A DNA stretch of 64,000 nt from Hydra vulgaris (lineage: Eukaryota; Cnidaria; Hydrozoa; Anthoathecata; Hydridae), in contig NC_088931.1 of the NCBI RefSeq assembly GCF_038396675.1, positions 60,642,501 through 60,706,500 of the forward strand. Direction: 5' to 3'. Of this stretch, positions 1 through 12,146 are shown in pieces. The translations under genes and the position numbers were made by a program. Numbering within the stretch: position 1 is the first letter of the stretch; every line of letters starts with the position of its first letter. Under the pieces are notes generated by a model that saw nothing but the letters and a program-made list of their open reading frames with translations, did no database searches and was not told the DNA's origin.

Positions 1-814
1 AACAACACGCTTTTAGCAATCATTGTCAAATAAAAGGATTTTCTGCGTTCATTTTCAAATTAAAGATATACTATTTTAAAGTTTAAATTAAGATTAGAAT
101 TGAGATGATAATTTCGGTGGCCTACAGTCAATACAAATTTGTGTTGGTCAAAGAGAATTGTAGTAGTTGAAAAACTGAAACAAACGGGTATTTTTATAGC
201 CAAAAATTTTAAAAATATTTTTTTTTTAAAACATATCTGCACTTAGAACTTTAAACAAATACATTGTAATATATTTTATTCTTTTATGTAATAAAGTTAA
301 ACATTTATAGACCTTCAAATAAAAATTGATTTCTTTCTTGTCTTGTTTAATTAATGAGTTTCTTAGTTGCTGCCTTGATTTAATTGATGGTTCTCTTAGC
401 ACTTTAGTATATTTCTAGGCATATTTAAACATCAGAATTCTGAAATATTATTCACCTATCTTTCTATCAAATTGGCTTCATTTATTTTCAACAAACATTT
501 TGTGGCAATAAAATTCGATAGTTTTCTTGAAAGTCATTTTCAAATTTCAAACCTTCAAATTCTTGAAACTTGAACTAAAGTTTAACTTCATTCAATATAG
601 TGGTCGTCACAATCAATAAAAACACAAAAATCATTTTTTAATTGGTACTTGTATCATCAAATGTAACACTTTTGATACCAAGTTATTTCGAAGCTAAATT
701 CAAAATGTTTTTAATAAAGCATGTTAAATTACTTGCTTTAATTTTATTTAGTTAAGAATAACCAATGAGTATTTTCCAATGAGCTTGCAAAACAGCTAAT
801 ATAAAAACTAAAGT
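1..814. other. AT-rich region, no gene seen
   Basis: I see only AT-rich sequence with homopolymer runs and short chance ORFs. No gag- or protease-like reading frame is visible here, although a retrotransposon pol relic starts at about 1276 on the + strand. Confidence 0.6.
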
Positions 815-1034
815 CTCTGTAAAGACTTAAAATAAAATGAGGGGAGTGAATTCTTTAAAAGTAGCAACTGGTTCCTTAAAAAAAAAAAAAATCTGGTGAA
901 TTTTAATCCTAAAAACTGAAATTGATCCAATTAAGTTTTGTCAATTACCCGACTACATTCCTCAAAGAACCAACTATAATTTGAGAGGATGGGGGGGGGG
1001 GTAGACACCCTACACACCTAAAATCGCCTCTGAA
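815..1034 (+). repeat. MITE-like interspersed repeat, copy A
   Basis: This stretch aligns with 55449-55680. Both contain a CCCGACTA block followed by ATTCCTCAAA and then AAC.-ACTA, and both begin near CTnAnAATAAnATGA. The right end, CGCCTCTGA, resembles the inverted complement of the partner's left end (TCAGGGACGATTCTAAG), which suggests hAT-type terminal inverted repeats. A run of ten or more G lies at about 991-1001. The left boundary is approximate. Confidence 0.55.
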
Positions 1035-1275
1035 TACTACCAGTAGTATTTTCTGGCTTATAATATGATAAATTATTTTCTTTGCTAGGTTTATTTATAG
1101 CAGAAGAAACATCAAATTTTTGTTTTGTTTGACAATGGATTAAATCTAAGTAGTAGATTCATTGGTGTTCGTATTATTGGAAGTTTTTTTTTTGTCTTTT
1201 GTATATTTGCAGAAAATACAAAAACTTAACTTTATATGTGTTTATTTACACAGTATTTAATTTTAAAATGGTTTC

Positions 1276-3611
1276 ATGATAGTGATCAACACATCAATGC
1301 TTTCATCTGGGATACAGTTATTGTCAGAGACGGATTTACGGGGGGTCATACCAAAATATGCAAGAGCAAAATATGAAAACGAACTACGGGATGGGATCAA
1401 TTGTAAATGGTTAGGTGAATATGAAGAAAATAAGATGGGACTACCTAAAGGGCAAATTCCCGTAATGGCTTTTATCCAATCAAATAAAGATAATAAAGTC
1501 AGACCCGTTTTGAACTGGAAAGAAGCTAACAATTTTATCGAGACTTATACTAATAAGAGATGCAGGAGTGCATGTTGAGAAGCTGAGGGAATGGAGAATA
1601 CTGTGAAACAAACCAGCCATTATTGATTTACGCAAGGTTTATCTCCAGGTTAAACTGAGGAATCTCTTTTGCAATTCCAAACAGTGGTTTTTTGAAACAT
1701 AAGATATTGTTTGACACGGCTTGGTTTTGGATTTAAATGTTGCTCCAATGATCATGAAAGCTGTTGTGAGTTGCCATTATTAATCAAGACCAATTGTTGA
1801 AGAGGGTAGCATCCGCTTATGTGAACAACATTTTTGTCAAAGAGGAAGTAGTAAGTTTTAATTATATGAAAAGATATTTCGAAAAATATGGTTTGGAAAG
1901 TAAGGAAGGTGAACAGGTTGGATGTAATGGGGTTCGTATATTGGGATTACACGTGTACAAGGTTGGTGGCAAGTTGATGCGGTCTAGAGAGAATCGAGTT
2001 GATGCGATTCCGACAAAATTAAACAGAAGAATTGTGTTTTCCGTTTGTGGGCAGTTGCTAGGTCACTTGCTAGTCTGTGGTTGGTTACGTGTAGTTTGCC
2101 GCCTTTTGAAAAGAAGAGTGGTTAGTTTGACGAAGGGTTGGGACGATGAAATTTGCAATGAAAATATAACGTGTGTACTTCAAGAAGTTTAAGATGAGGT
2201 ATAAACGTGCAATCCAGCATATGGTTATTGGGTTGTACATGGTGACGAGGGTGATGTGTGGGTTGACGTTAGTTCTTTGGCAATTAGTGCTCTTATTCAA
2301 GTTGGTAAAATTACTGTAAATGGTGCAACATGGATATGATAAGAAATGTCTGATGATCACATAAACATGGCGGAGCTGGATGCTGTAATGTGAGGAATGA
2401 ATATGGCTTTGACATGGAAACTAAAAAAAATGACTATTTTCACAGATTCTATGAGAGTGTTTCACTAGGTCTCTGACGCTCTCACTAGTAAGTCAATATT
2501 GAAATCATAAGCAATGGGCGAAATGTCGATTTAAAGAAGACTAAGCGTTCTGTAACAATTTATTGAAGAATATGGTCTTAATATTATTGTAAAACTTGTT
2601 CCTTCAAAAGATAACTTAGCTGACGCATTGAGAAGAGTTTGAAGTAGATGGTAAATATATTGACAGAGGCTGAGCATTCGAGTAATTTGTTGGAGTATTT
2701 CTGAATGAATTCTGTTGAAGGGAAACTTGAGCGCTGACGAAAATTAGGAAAGAGTGGCCATGGATATCACGCTCAGAAAATTTCTAACTCCAATTGATTG
2801 CGGACCTTCAAGATAGACACTGTGGCGACAACTTTGGAGTTCATACAGAAGTATTGTCATCACTCGAATACTGCAATTTATCTTTTGTGAGCAAAGAGCG
2901 CTATCTGAAATTTATACAGACAACAAAGCAATTTTTAAAACTGATGAGTCGAGAAGTTTTCTTGATGGTTGGGGAGTGCGCATTAGGTTTCGAACTGATT
3001 ATTATTCCGAAGGAAATGGAATTGTGGAAAGAAACCATCGTACAATTAAGAGAATTGCAGAAAAGTCAAAAATGTCAATACCGGAAGCATGATTAATACA
3101 ATGTCTCAGCCGACAAAAACAATGCAAGCTCGATGGAGAAAATATACAGATAATGAATTGACGTGAAAGGACTGAGAAAAGATAATCTTCCAGCAAAAGC
3201 TGACATAAACGAAATGTTTAATAATGATGATAACGTATGGTTGAAACCACTAAATGTAAAGTGCCATATTAAGTGGCAGCCAGCAAAACTAACTAGAAAT
3301 ATTTCAAAACAAAGTTGTAGAAGTTAATGGCGTTCCACGTCACGTAAAACATATCCGATATTAAAACTCGAACATGCGATATTCCTAAAGTCGAAGAAGA
3401 AATGAATCCAGACTGTGGTCGTGATTACGCGGAAAACCATGTAGAGCAAATTAAAAGTGTGTTGAGGACGTCAAGGAGACGTGTTACCATAAAACGGTGA
3501 AACCAAAAATGGACTCCAAGAAACAGAAGTGCTGTTGCCACGAAGTACTCGAGAACGACGCATACTCAAAAATACGACAATTATTGTTTGCATGATCCTT
3601 AATGACCAAGG
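1276..3611 (+). pseudogene. Degraded LTR-retrotransposon pol (RT, RNase H, integrase)
   Basis: Pieces of a Pol polyprotein run along the + strand, broken by many stops and frameshifts. The RT start is seen at 1276-1578 (KVRPVLNWKEAN, a KVRPVLDxRE-type motif). RT continues at 1580-2190 with LRKVYLQVKLR, GLDLNVAPMI, SAYVNNIFV (at the YxDD site, with both D replaced by N) and RILGLHV. RNase H-like pieces follow at 2240-2640 (NMAELDAVM, IFTDSMRVF, KDNLADAL). Integrase pieces are at 2750-3200 (LIDCGPSR, YTDN, ERNHRTIKRIA), giving a D...D...E arrangement. A chromo/tail-like segment lies at 3235-3350 (VNGVPRHVKHIRY). The RT-RNaseH-integrase order fits Ty3/gypsy or BEL/Pao; I cannot decide which. The copy is inactive: the RT catalytic DD is lost and stops are frequent. 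Confidence 0.85.
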
Positions 3612-3640
3612 AGGAGTGTAAATTTGATGCAGAAGTTCAA
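3607..3640 (+). other. Candidate polypurine tract and start of a 3' LTR
   Basis: Just after the end of the pol relic (last residues ...CLHDP then stop) comes CAAGGAGGAG followed by TGTAAATTTG. A purine run directly followed by TG is the usual PPT/LTR boundary. No matching 5' LTR was found upstream of pol in the window, so the LTR length is unknown. Confidence 0.35.
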
Positions 3641-5158
3641 GAACATTTTATGGCAACTTCGTGGTTTCTTTTTAATAATAATTCTTAATTAATTTAATAT
3701 AGAATTATGTATAAAGTGGTTTTTGTTATGTTGATTTTTGTGGGTAACTATTTGATACAAATTGATGTAAAACTTTTGTTTATTGTTAAATTACAATTTG
3801 CAATTTTCTCTCTCAAAACAAAACTTCTTTTCTTTTCAAAAAAATTTTATAAACCTGAATTCAACTCATCTTTATTATCAATTGATTTGTGATTAATTTT
3901 TATAACTTTAGGAAAGCTTGGTTTGTTAATTTTTGGTTTACCAATTATTTCATTCAATAATTACAATGTTTTTCTGAAATCTGTGTTTGACACTTTTTAA
4001 GAAATTTATTATAATAACTAGCTTTAGCTTAATCTTGTCATAAACTAGTTGATTAGACTACTTTTCGAACTTAACTGGTACTAACATTATATATTAACTG
4101 GTACGAAAATATTTTGAATTTGGTTATAGAACCTCAGACTTGATAGATTTATAAAAAGCTGGCAAAAAGCGCTGTTGGTGAATCTAAAATAAAAATTCTT
4201 CTTGCTGTGAACTTCTAACAGCTATTTTTAAAGTTTAGATACTGGCTTCTTTAAAAGTAAAAGAAAACAACAAGGACAAAATTTGGCGAAACTTTCACTG
4301 AAAAAGTTGCCTTAACTTGGAGAAGAGAAACGATTTCAAAAGTTAAAACAAAAATACTTGTTTTGAGAAAAACAAAATAAAAGTAAAAAAAAGTTGCTTT
4401 GAAAAAAAGACGAATTAAAAGAAAGCAATGCGAAAAGATGCAACATTTTATAACAGCATCGTACTGATAAAAATAATTATTGGAATTGCGGTCGGCATTC
4501 TAAGAACTATTTTTATCATTATAATGCTTTAATTATTTATTTATGATCACTTTAAATATTTAAAGTGATTTTACTGCCAAAAGCATTTGCGGGGCAAAAA
4601 GACAACGAAAAGTATAGTAAATTATATTTTTAAAGATACAAAAATGTCAAAGGCATAGATAATTCATAGATAGTTGAAGTGCGTAACAAAAAAAAACATA
4701 CTTTGTATTATTCTATGATTGCATGTGTTTGCAAATACGCCCATTATTCATCGATTGATATTAGAAAAATCTTGTTAAATTGTATGATTAAAAAAATGTT
4801 CGCGTTTTTTACGCACAATAATTTATGTTTGGATTAGCATGGGGCTTAATGAATATGATATATTTTTGTATCAGGCTTTGCAAATTATTATAGTTTTTTA
4901 AAAAAATGCTTGAAACAATAAGCAGACGCATACAGTGTAATAAAAAGTTTTATTTAAATTAGCCCTGGTCAACCCTACACTTTTTCTTGAAAACGTGTTA
5001 TTTGCCATTTTAGATGATACAAAACAATGTTTACTTATTTCCTTGGCTGAAACAGCCATCTAAACAAATATTTTTTGCTCAATTGAAGAATGCACCATAT
5101 ATTTTACATTTTCTTGACAAATTTTATTATTATCTGTGTATGGATTTCAAAATTAAAG
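3641..5158. other. AT-rich region, no gene seen
   Basis: Low-complexity AT-rich DNA. The ORF at 3707-3892 is hydrophobic and compositionally biased with no recognisable domain, and I do not call it a gene. The first part may belong to the LTR of the preceding retrotransposon. Confidence 0.5.
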
Positions 5159-5340
5159 TATAGAGTAAACTGGAGTTAGAGTAAGCGGTTTAGCTTTAAA
5201 TTCAAATATTTTTTTAAAGAAAAAATATCTTCTTTTTTTTTTTTTTAAAGAGAATTTTTTATATTATATAAATTTATAAAAATTAAGAAAAAATACTTTG
5301 AAAATCTTAAAAAAAATTGATTTTTATGAAGAAAAAAAAC

Positions 5341-5376
5341 GTTTACTTTTCCCCTTATAATTGGGGAAAAGTAAAC
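5341..5376. repeat. Perfect inverted repeat, 14-bp arms
   Basis: GTTTACTTTTCCCC (5341-5354) and its exact complement (5363-5376) flank an 8-nt loop. The arm resembles the terminal and subterminal motif of the surrounding pogo-like element, so it may be a transposase-binding or fold-back structure, or two ends of an inserted MITE. Confidence 0.85.
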
Positions 5377-5589
5377 TAGTTAATTTTTAATAACAATTTT
5401 TTAAGATATTAAGGAAATCAAAACTAAATAAGGATATTAAGAAAATCAAGCAAAATTAATTAAAAGCTAATCTTATTAGAAGTTAAGCTTACAAAAAATT
5501 ATTTTAATTAAATATACGAAAAAAACTATTTATTAATAAAAAATAGAGTTGTTTCATAGGCAGAAGTAGGTTCGCGGTATTTTTTCATG

Positions 5590-6430
5590 CAAAAAATACT
5601 CAACTAATTTTGTATTTTTTGGGTAAACACGATCGACAAACCCAAGACTTGCAACTAAAAGCTTCACATTGGTACCACATTTTGTTTTGAGATGGCAATG
5701 CTTCTTCCCAAACTCGGCGACAGATGTTGTGAATACGGTGTTTGGTGGTCCTCCTACACACCAGTCTTTTTACAGAAGCGATATTGATTTGTAAACTACA
5801 AATGGTGGCAGAATGGTACCGGTAGCGTTGACACAATAACCAACTGTGTAATTAATTTTTTCGTTGTTACCAACCAATTTTAAAGGGAGTTTAGCACCGA
5901 GTCTGAAAATTATATGCTGTTTACCTTGATCGCCTGAAAATCCAATTTCGTCAAAATTTCACAAATTGCACACAGTGTTATTGTTGTTATTTTCTTCAAG
6001 AAATTGTTTTTGAAGTGTACTGAAATAAGTTGTTATTTTGTCTTTGGTACAAGAGGAAGTTCTGAGAGACGAAATATTGCTTTCTACTATGACGCTTAAT
6101 TTATGACTCCATCGTTTCGTGAAACCTTGATACCATTCTCGTGCCCCAACTATTGCGATGACATCTGCAAAAGTTCTGCCGAATTCCCAATCGGCTAAAC
6201 TGATAAGTACTGAAACAAGAACAAGATGCTGTACTTAGCACGGTAGTTGTACCTCTACCATGTGATTGGACTTTGTTGTGCACACGCTTGTGAAGAGTTG
6301 CCTTTGGTATATTGTATGCCTCTGAAGCTTTACTGAGTGATATTTCGCCTTTTTTGATTTGTTCTACTGCAAGTTACAATTGCTCTTCATTGTAAGTTGC
6401 TTGCGTTTTACGAATGTAAGTATGAGTCAT
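5590..6430 (-). pseudogene. Pogo/jerky-like transposase (psq HTH + DDE_1), broken
   Basis: The reading starts at ATG 6430-6428 with a pipsqueak-type helix-turn-helix: QIKKGEISLSKASEAYNIPK then ATLHKRVHNKVQS. The family would continue into a CENP-B-like linker (LADWEFGRTFADV). The DDE_1 core is visible as FDEIGFSGDQGKQ (first catalytic D), LKLVGNNEKINYTVGYC and KDWCVGGPPNTVF. In-frame stops interrupt it, for example just after EEQL, before NFDEIGF and before KDWCVGG. At least one frameshift occurs in the linker near 6240. The reading fades near 5590 before the remaining catalytic acidic residues, so the 3' end of the gene is missing. It sits wholly inside the TIRs at 5161-6959. The family assignment is confident; the copy is certainly inactive. 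Confidence 0.85.
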
Positions 6431-7061
6431 TTTGTTTTTAATTTTTCTAGATTAATTGCAAAGGCTGTCATATTTATTTACGTTTTAAATAATTAATAAC
6501 TATTAATTAGTTTAACCGCGCTCATCTTAATGCATAAGTTAGAGCAATTAGCATATTTACTCTTCCCCGAAAAACATTTATATTGGTTTTTTGCTCATAA
6601 CTTTTTTCCGAAACTAGCAAATTCAATTTTGAAAAGAGAATCTTGATCGTCATAAAATTTTCTACAAAACAGCCTCTTTTGTTTAGTAAAATTTCGTTTT
6701 AGTTTTGGGAGTTTTGAAGTTAATTTTTGGAAAAAAAACTTTTTTTTTACGAGGGTTAGAATTTTAAGGTTTGCTAAGGCAAAATTAAATTTTTTCAAAA
6801 TAATTTTTACACCTTTAGGTAGAGCACAAAATTCTCTAAGAAACGGTGCCTCGCATTTTTAAAGATTTTTTGTTTTAGCTGCAAAAGAAATTTTAAATGC
6901 AAAAGAAACAAAAACCGTTCACTTATTTTTTTCATTTACTCTTACCCCAGTTTACTCTATACAATTTTTAATTTTAATTTAATACAATTTAATACTTAAT
7001 TTTAAACAATTTTCATAAAGTTTTGGAGTTACATTTATATAGATTATCAATTCACTTTGTT

Positions 7062-7466
7062 TTAATAGTTTCTTTTAACTTTAAAATAAAATCTCACAAC
7101 TTTATAGAATACAAAAATATAACTGCAGGGTATCATTATTATTAAAAGAACGCGGGAAACTTGCAGAAGACCAGATGGTCTTGTCATCAAGAAACCGCTT
7201 GTACTAGTAATATTTTTTGTATTTTTGTTTTTACATGTTTCTAGTTTCACAAAATATAATGGTAGTTCATTTTATATTGGATTCACATATAATAAAATGT
7301 AAGATAAAAAATAATTGATAAATGCTAGATTTTGCACACATAAATATATGATTAGGCATAAATAAAATTATTTTTGATTTATATATTTTTTATATTAATA
7401 TTTGTTATTGAAGTTTTTTGGGATTTTCGTTTCAACGTTAATTTTGGCTCTAGTTTCAGTATTAGT
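7062..7466 (-). other. Probable 3' untranslated region of the adjacent LINE fragment
   Basis: This lies directly downstream (on the minus strand) of a LINE RT C-terminus. It has no domain-bearing frame, and the ORF at 7062-7250 is read as a chance frame within the LINE 3' UTR. The assignment rests on position only. Confidence 0.4.
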
Positions 7467-7915
7467 TTAGTGTAAGTTCATATAATTGTTTATATTTAAA
7501 ACGAATTTTTTTAGTAAGATTTTCAAACAATTTAGGTTATCTAATTTTGTAATTATGGCATTTCTGGATATCAGTTTATTATAGAGATAGGGACCGCGAT
7601 ATGAAATTGTGAAATGCGATAGTTTTGTTTTTCTAAACGGTATATTAAAGTTTCCTACTTCTCGAGTGTCATACCTATTTTTATTGCTTTTAAAGAAATC
7701 ATTTGAGAAATGAGATGGGACAAGCTCGAGTTTATATTTCAGCATAAACAATAAGTTTTGATAAATGTTTATTCTATAGACGTTTAGTGCATTAAGGAGT
7801 TTTAACAAAGGTTCAGCATGAGTGAATTTGTCGTTTTTATAGACAATTCTAACGGCATGTTTTTGACGTCGATAAAGTGATTTCAAATTGGATTTATTGG
7901 TACTTGCCCATGCTA
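7467..7915 (-). pseudogene. LINE reverse transcriptase C-terminal fragment
   Basis: The minus-strand frame begins at about 7915 with AWASTNKSNLKSLYRRQKH and continues AVRIVYKNDKFTHAEPLLK, LFMLKYKLELVPSHFSNDFF, and then FTISYRGPYLYNKL. This matches the conserved region after the RT domain of jockey/CR1-like non-LTR elements (QK+RIV, HxxPLxxxLN, MFKYxxxLLPxxF, TRxxxxxxxP, SIxYxGPxLWN). It is 5'-truncated: nothing of the RT palm is found at higher coordinates. About 140 codons remain open, so this insertion may be fairly young. Confidence 0.8.
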
Positions 7916-8079
7916 TTTACTGCTATTTATCAAATTTTTGCTAGTGCGTTTTTTAATCACTCATCCCACTTGAACCTGAAAACAATTTAACATTTTAGTA
8001 ATCTGTTTTTGTCTTATTTCTAGTATGCAATAAAGTATTCTAAACGACTTAATTTTAAACGATTGTAAAAATGCTTTCT

Positions 8080-8231
8080 CAGGGCCGACGACACGGGTTT
8101 CGAAGTAAGGGAGGGGGTGGGGCAAAATCGTCAATTCTTAAAAAAAGTCTTAATAATAATTAAAAAAGTCCGTAAGAAAAAAATGGGGGGGGGGCAACGT
8201 CTTAAGTCCACCCCCGGTGTCATCGGACCTG
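8080..8231. mobile_element. 152-bp MITE (CAGGGCCGACGACAC family), copy A
   Basis: The left end CAGGGCCGACGACAC and the right end GGTGTCATCGGACCTG are inverted complements with few mismatches. The inside is G-rich then C-rich. A second copy in the opposite orientation lies at 15925-16086 and shares the CGGGTTTCGAAGT block. CAGGG termini suggest the hAT group, but I could not find a clean 8-bp target duplication. Confidence 0.75.
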
Positions 8232-8299
8232 TTTCTATAACGATTATTTTTATAGGACGCGTTTAAGCATACATAAAGTAATCAACTTCAAAAACGTGT

Positions 8300-8425
8300 T
8301 AAGTCCTTGCACACATCAAGAAATCAACTCTAAGGCACACGTCAAGAAATCAACTCAAAAAACACATCAAAAAATCAACTCAAAAAACACGTCAAATCCA
8401 AGCACACACCAAGAAAATCTTTTGC
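8300..8425. repeat. Degenerate tandem repeat of about 25 bp
   Basis: Four to five imperfect units of the form ACACRTCAAGAAATCAACTC follow one another. The 77-residue ORF covering them is explained by the repeat and is not called a gene. Confidence 0.7.
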
Positions 8426-8861
8426 AATATAATTTTTGTTCTTATGGGAGAAGAAACTTTATTGCTAAAGTTTTCACTTCAAAATTTTACAAAGCGATTT
8501 TTGAATGTTTAATAATTATTCAAGTTTAAAATTTTTTTAAATAGTTTTTTTTAATAATTATTCAAGTTTTTTTTAATAATTTATTTTAAAATTTTAAATT
8601 TAAATAAAGTTATTTTTAATAAATTTTTTTTAATAATTATTCAAGTTTAAAATATAAACTAATTAAAATATAATAAATAAATAAAAGAAAAATATATTTT
8701 ATCAATATAGTATAGAAATAAGAAATTTAATACAGCTTTTATTTGCACACATTAAAGAAATTTTCAGCTCAAAAGTTATACGAACACTGCAATTTCCTTA
8801 ATCATTGTTTCAACTATTCAGTATATATATAAGTTTTAAATTATGTATATATATAAGTTTT

Positions 8862-9623
<762 letters not shown>

Positions 9624-9980
9624 TAACTAGAGCTAGTTACTGTAGCTAGTAACTAACTACCCAGCAAACATTGTTTTAGTGGATTTGCAGTGGGCCTATA
9701 TAGGCATTTTTTAGCGGTTCATTGGAGTTTTGCTCATCGGTTACTTAGTGTACCATTAGTGGCAGCCGCCAAAAGTGGCTAGGCGATGACTAGCTACTAT
9801 TAACATGACGAAAAGTTATTGACTTGCCATTTACAGTGGCTGCCACTAATGATTCACTAAGAAACCGAAGAGCCAAACTCCAATGAACCACTAAAAAAAT
9901 GCCAATATAGGCCCACTACAAATCCACTAGAGCAATGTTTGTTGGGTAGTTAGTTACTAGCTTGTAGTTACTCTAGTTTA
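9624..9980. mobile_element. Foldback MITE, imperfect inverted repeat with about 150-bp arms
   Basis: The left arm starts AACTAGAG at 9624, runs through AGCTAGTAACTAACTACCCA (from 9644) to TAGTGGCAGCC at about 9770. It reappears inverted from about 9836 to 9980. Matching blocks include GTGGGCCTATAT-GGCATTTT, TTCATTGGAGTTT and TCATTAGTGGCAGCC. The spacer is only about 60 bp, so almost the whole 357-bp unit can form one hairpin. No ORF. Confidence 0.85.
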
Positions 9981-10188
9981 ATTTTTTTTTTTTTTGTAAA
10001 GGCAATAAATAAATGTTTATTCATCTATGTTAGCCAAATGCACCAAGCACCAAACCAAATACTTAAAAGGTTTTTAGTCATAAATTAATATTTATTGTTT
10101 TTAATATGTGATTAGCAAATTTAAGGGGTCTTTATTTCAATTTTTGATTTTAAGTTTTTGATTAGAAAAAATCCAATTATTTATTTAT

Positions 10189-10348
10189 ATCTTAGTAAGA
10201 CATAGTTTCAAGCTAATTGACTAGGCATATCTTAGTAAGACATAGTTTCAAGCTAATTGTCTAGGCATATCTTAGTAAGACATAGTTTCAAGCTAATTGT
10301 CTAGGCATATCTTAGTAAGAAATAGTTTCAAGCTAATTGTCTAGGCAT
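10189..10348. repeat. 40-bp minisatellite, 4 copies
   Basis: Four head-to-tail copies of a 40-bp unit beginning ATCTTAGTAAGACATAGTTT. The copies differ by only one or two bases (GACTAGG or GTCTAGG, GACATAG or GAAATAG), so the array is recent. Confidence 0.97.
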
Positions 10349-10458
10349 ATAACGCCATTTTTTAAAATTCAGGTTATTTAGGTGCTGCATGATAAACAAA
10401 CAGTCACAAAGCAACGTGGAAAAGCACGCTGCCTTCCTAAACGGTATTCAATATATGG

Positions 10459-10526
10459 TTAGAGCAGTTATCAAACCTCTTAACTCTGAAGCCAGTGTTT
10501 TAACCAATCTGCTTTATTACCTAGTG
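10459..10526 (-). other. tRNA-like sequence, probable SINE head
   Basis: The minus strand reads AGCAGATTGGTTAAAACACT followed by GGCTTCAGAG and TTAAGAGGTTTGATAAC. This resembles a tRNA D-arm/A-box, anticodon arm and B-box (GGTTTGATAAC against GGTTCGANNCC, at 10467-10477). Spacing between the boxes suits an internal RNA polymerase III promoter. The acceptor stem does not pair, so this is not a functional tRNA. It more likely marks a tRNA-derived SINE extending toward lower coordinates (about 10380). Confidence 0.45.
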
Positions 10527-10748
10527 GTTTGAATGATATTTAAAAAGATTTTTACCTCGGGTTTTTAGAGAAAGTACTTCTAATGCTTAAAAATATTTTT
10601 TGTGTTACGTATAGTAATCCATCGTGAATAAATATTTGGAACGTTAAAAATATTTTTAAGATATAAAATAATACCAATTTCTCCTATAGTGCTCATTCTC
10701 CAATCGACTTTACAGACGTAAAACGAAGGATTTTCAATAATACTTTGA

Positions 10749-10793
10749 TGTTTTAAGGTTTTTGGTTTGTCTCAAACCAAAAATCTTAAAACA
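10749..10793. repeat. Hairpin, 20-bp arms
   Basis: TGTTTTAAGGTTTTTGGTTT (10749-10768) pairs with 10774-10793 with one mismatch across a 5-nt loop. Function unknown; it could be a small foldback remnant. Confidence 0.8.
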
Positions 10794-12144
10794 TAAAAAA
10801 TGTTTGAAAAATACCCTAGAAGATACCCGCCTCAATCACCAAAAAGATTTATATATGAATACACATAAATAACTAGTGATAGCTATACAACTTAAAAATT
10901 AGGAAACTACAGGGCATCTTCCTAGTTTCTTGAGATATCACGCAGTTTTTATTCTTTGAAATTGCGCGTCTTAAAAGTTTACGCTAACTTCTTTGAAGAT
11001 ATTGATTTTATCATTTCGTTTTATGTTTTTCGCACTATTTAGGAAATGTTGATTTTAAAATTAAAAAAAACTTTCTAAAGTTTGTTTGCTTTGCAACCAA
11101 CATAAGTATATTTGTTTTTGTACGAATAAGTTTTATTTTTATTAAGTCAATAAATAAGTTTCATTTTCATTAAGTCAATAAACTCAAAGTTATTTTTAAT
11201 TTTCCTCTTGAGATTTTTAAAGAAAATATGACAATACATTTCGACTTAGTGCTGCGTTAGATTATTAACGGTTTTTTTTTTTCAGGCGTCAAGCTATTCG
11301 AAGATTAGAAAGTTCAACAGCTTTAAATTGACACTAAAAGAATTAAATTTTGTGTTAAAAGAGTTTTAGGACTGTTTGTATAAAGCTTATTGTTATAATT
11401 TAATGAAAAATGGTTTTTATAAATTTAAAGAGGATACAAAAGTTGTGAGTTTATTTCTTTTTTTAGTAAATATGTTTAAAACCTGTTGCTTATAGTTTTT
11501 TTAACTTTTATTGTTTAACTTTTTTATAAATTTGTTTAAATCTATTATTCTTGTTATGTCTTCTTTTTTTTATAATCTTTTTTTGTTAGTATAGAGGTGC
11601 ATAAGTTTTATGGGAAAGAGGGTAAGAAGTTTTGATGCTATTAATTTGCAGAGACCAATTAAAGCTCTCGATTGTAAGGATCCACATATTTAGAATTTTT
11701 TTAAGAAATACTAAAAAGTGCTATTAAATCTTCATATGGTCAAGTTAATATTAAAACAATTGCCAGGAAATCTTTAAAGTGTGCCGCAAATTGGTTCCTG
11801 CGCTTCAAAAGTACGCCGATAAAAAGTTGATTTTATCGTAAAATTATAAAGTATTAATTATAATTTAACAATATGTTTAATAAAATTTACTAATTTAAGT
11901 AGAATTAAAAATTATAAATGATTAAATATATCATTGCTTTTAAATATTGATTAAATATAATAAAATAAAATAAATAACACTGATTAAATATTATATTGAT
12001 AAACAATAAAAAATAGTTACTAATTTATATTAGTACTAAATAACTGAAAAATAAATACTTTGCATTATAATCAAAAGTGATAAAATATGTGTTAGACATT
12101 TTCTATTAGATAAAAAACAAAAAACAAAATTATCAGTTTAAATA
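10794..12144. other. Intergenic, no supported gene
   Basis: AT-rich. A short tandem duplication (TTATTAAGTCAATAAA-type unit) occurs near 11128-11190. A frame near 11740-11830 reads IARKSLKCAANWFLRFKST, loosely like a Tc1 helix-turn-helix, but it is too short and isolated to annotate. Confidence 0.45.
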
Positions 12145-12146
12145 TA

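Larger units (their letters stand above)
5161..6959 (-). mobile_element. Pogo/Tigger-like DNA transposon with TA target duplication
   Basis: Terminal inverted repeats starting TAGAGTAAACTGG lie at 5161 (left) and, inverted, at 6959 (right). Both are flanked by TA (5159-5160 and 6960-6961), giving a 1799-bp element with the TA duplication typical of Tc1/mariner/pogo. Subterminal copies of a related motif (TTTACTCTTMCCCC) lie at about 6552-6566 and 6945-6950, and a hairpin of similar sequence lies at 5341-5376. It encloses a broken psq-HTH/DDE transposase on the minus strand. Confidence 0.85.

Noticed and set aside
10459-10526. Functional tRNA gene
   Set aside because: No acceptor-stem pairing and a mismatched B-box; only a tRNA-like SINE remains plausible.
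11611-11840. ATG frame MGKRVRSFDAIN and IARKSLKCAANWFLRFKST as a Tc1 HTH
   Set aside because: The two pieces are in different frames, very short, and no catalytic domain or TIRs accompany them.
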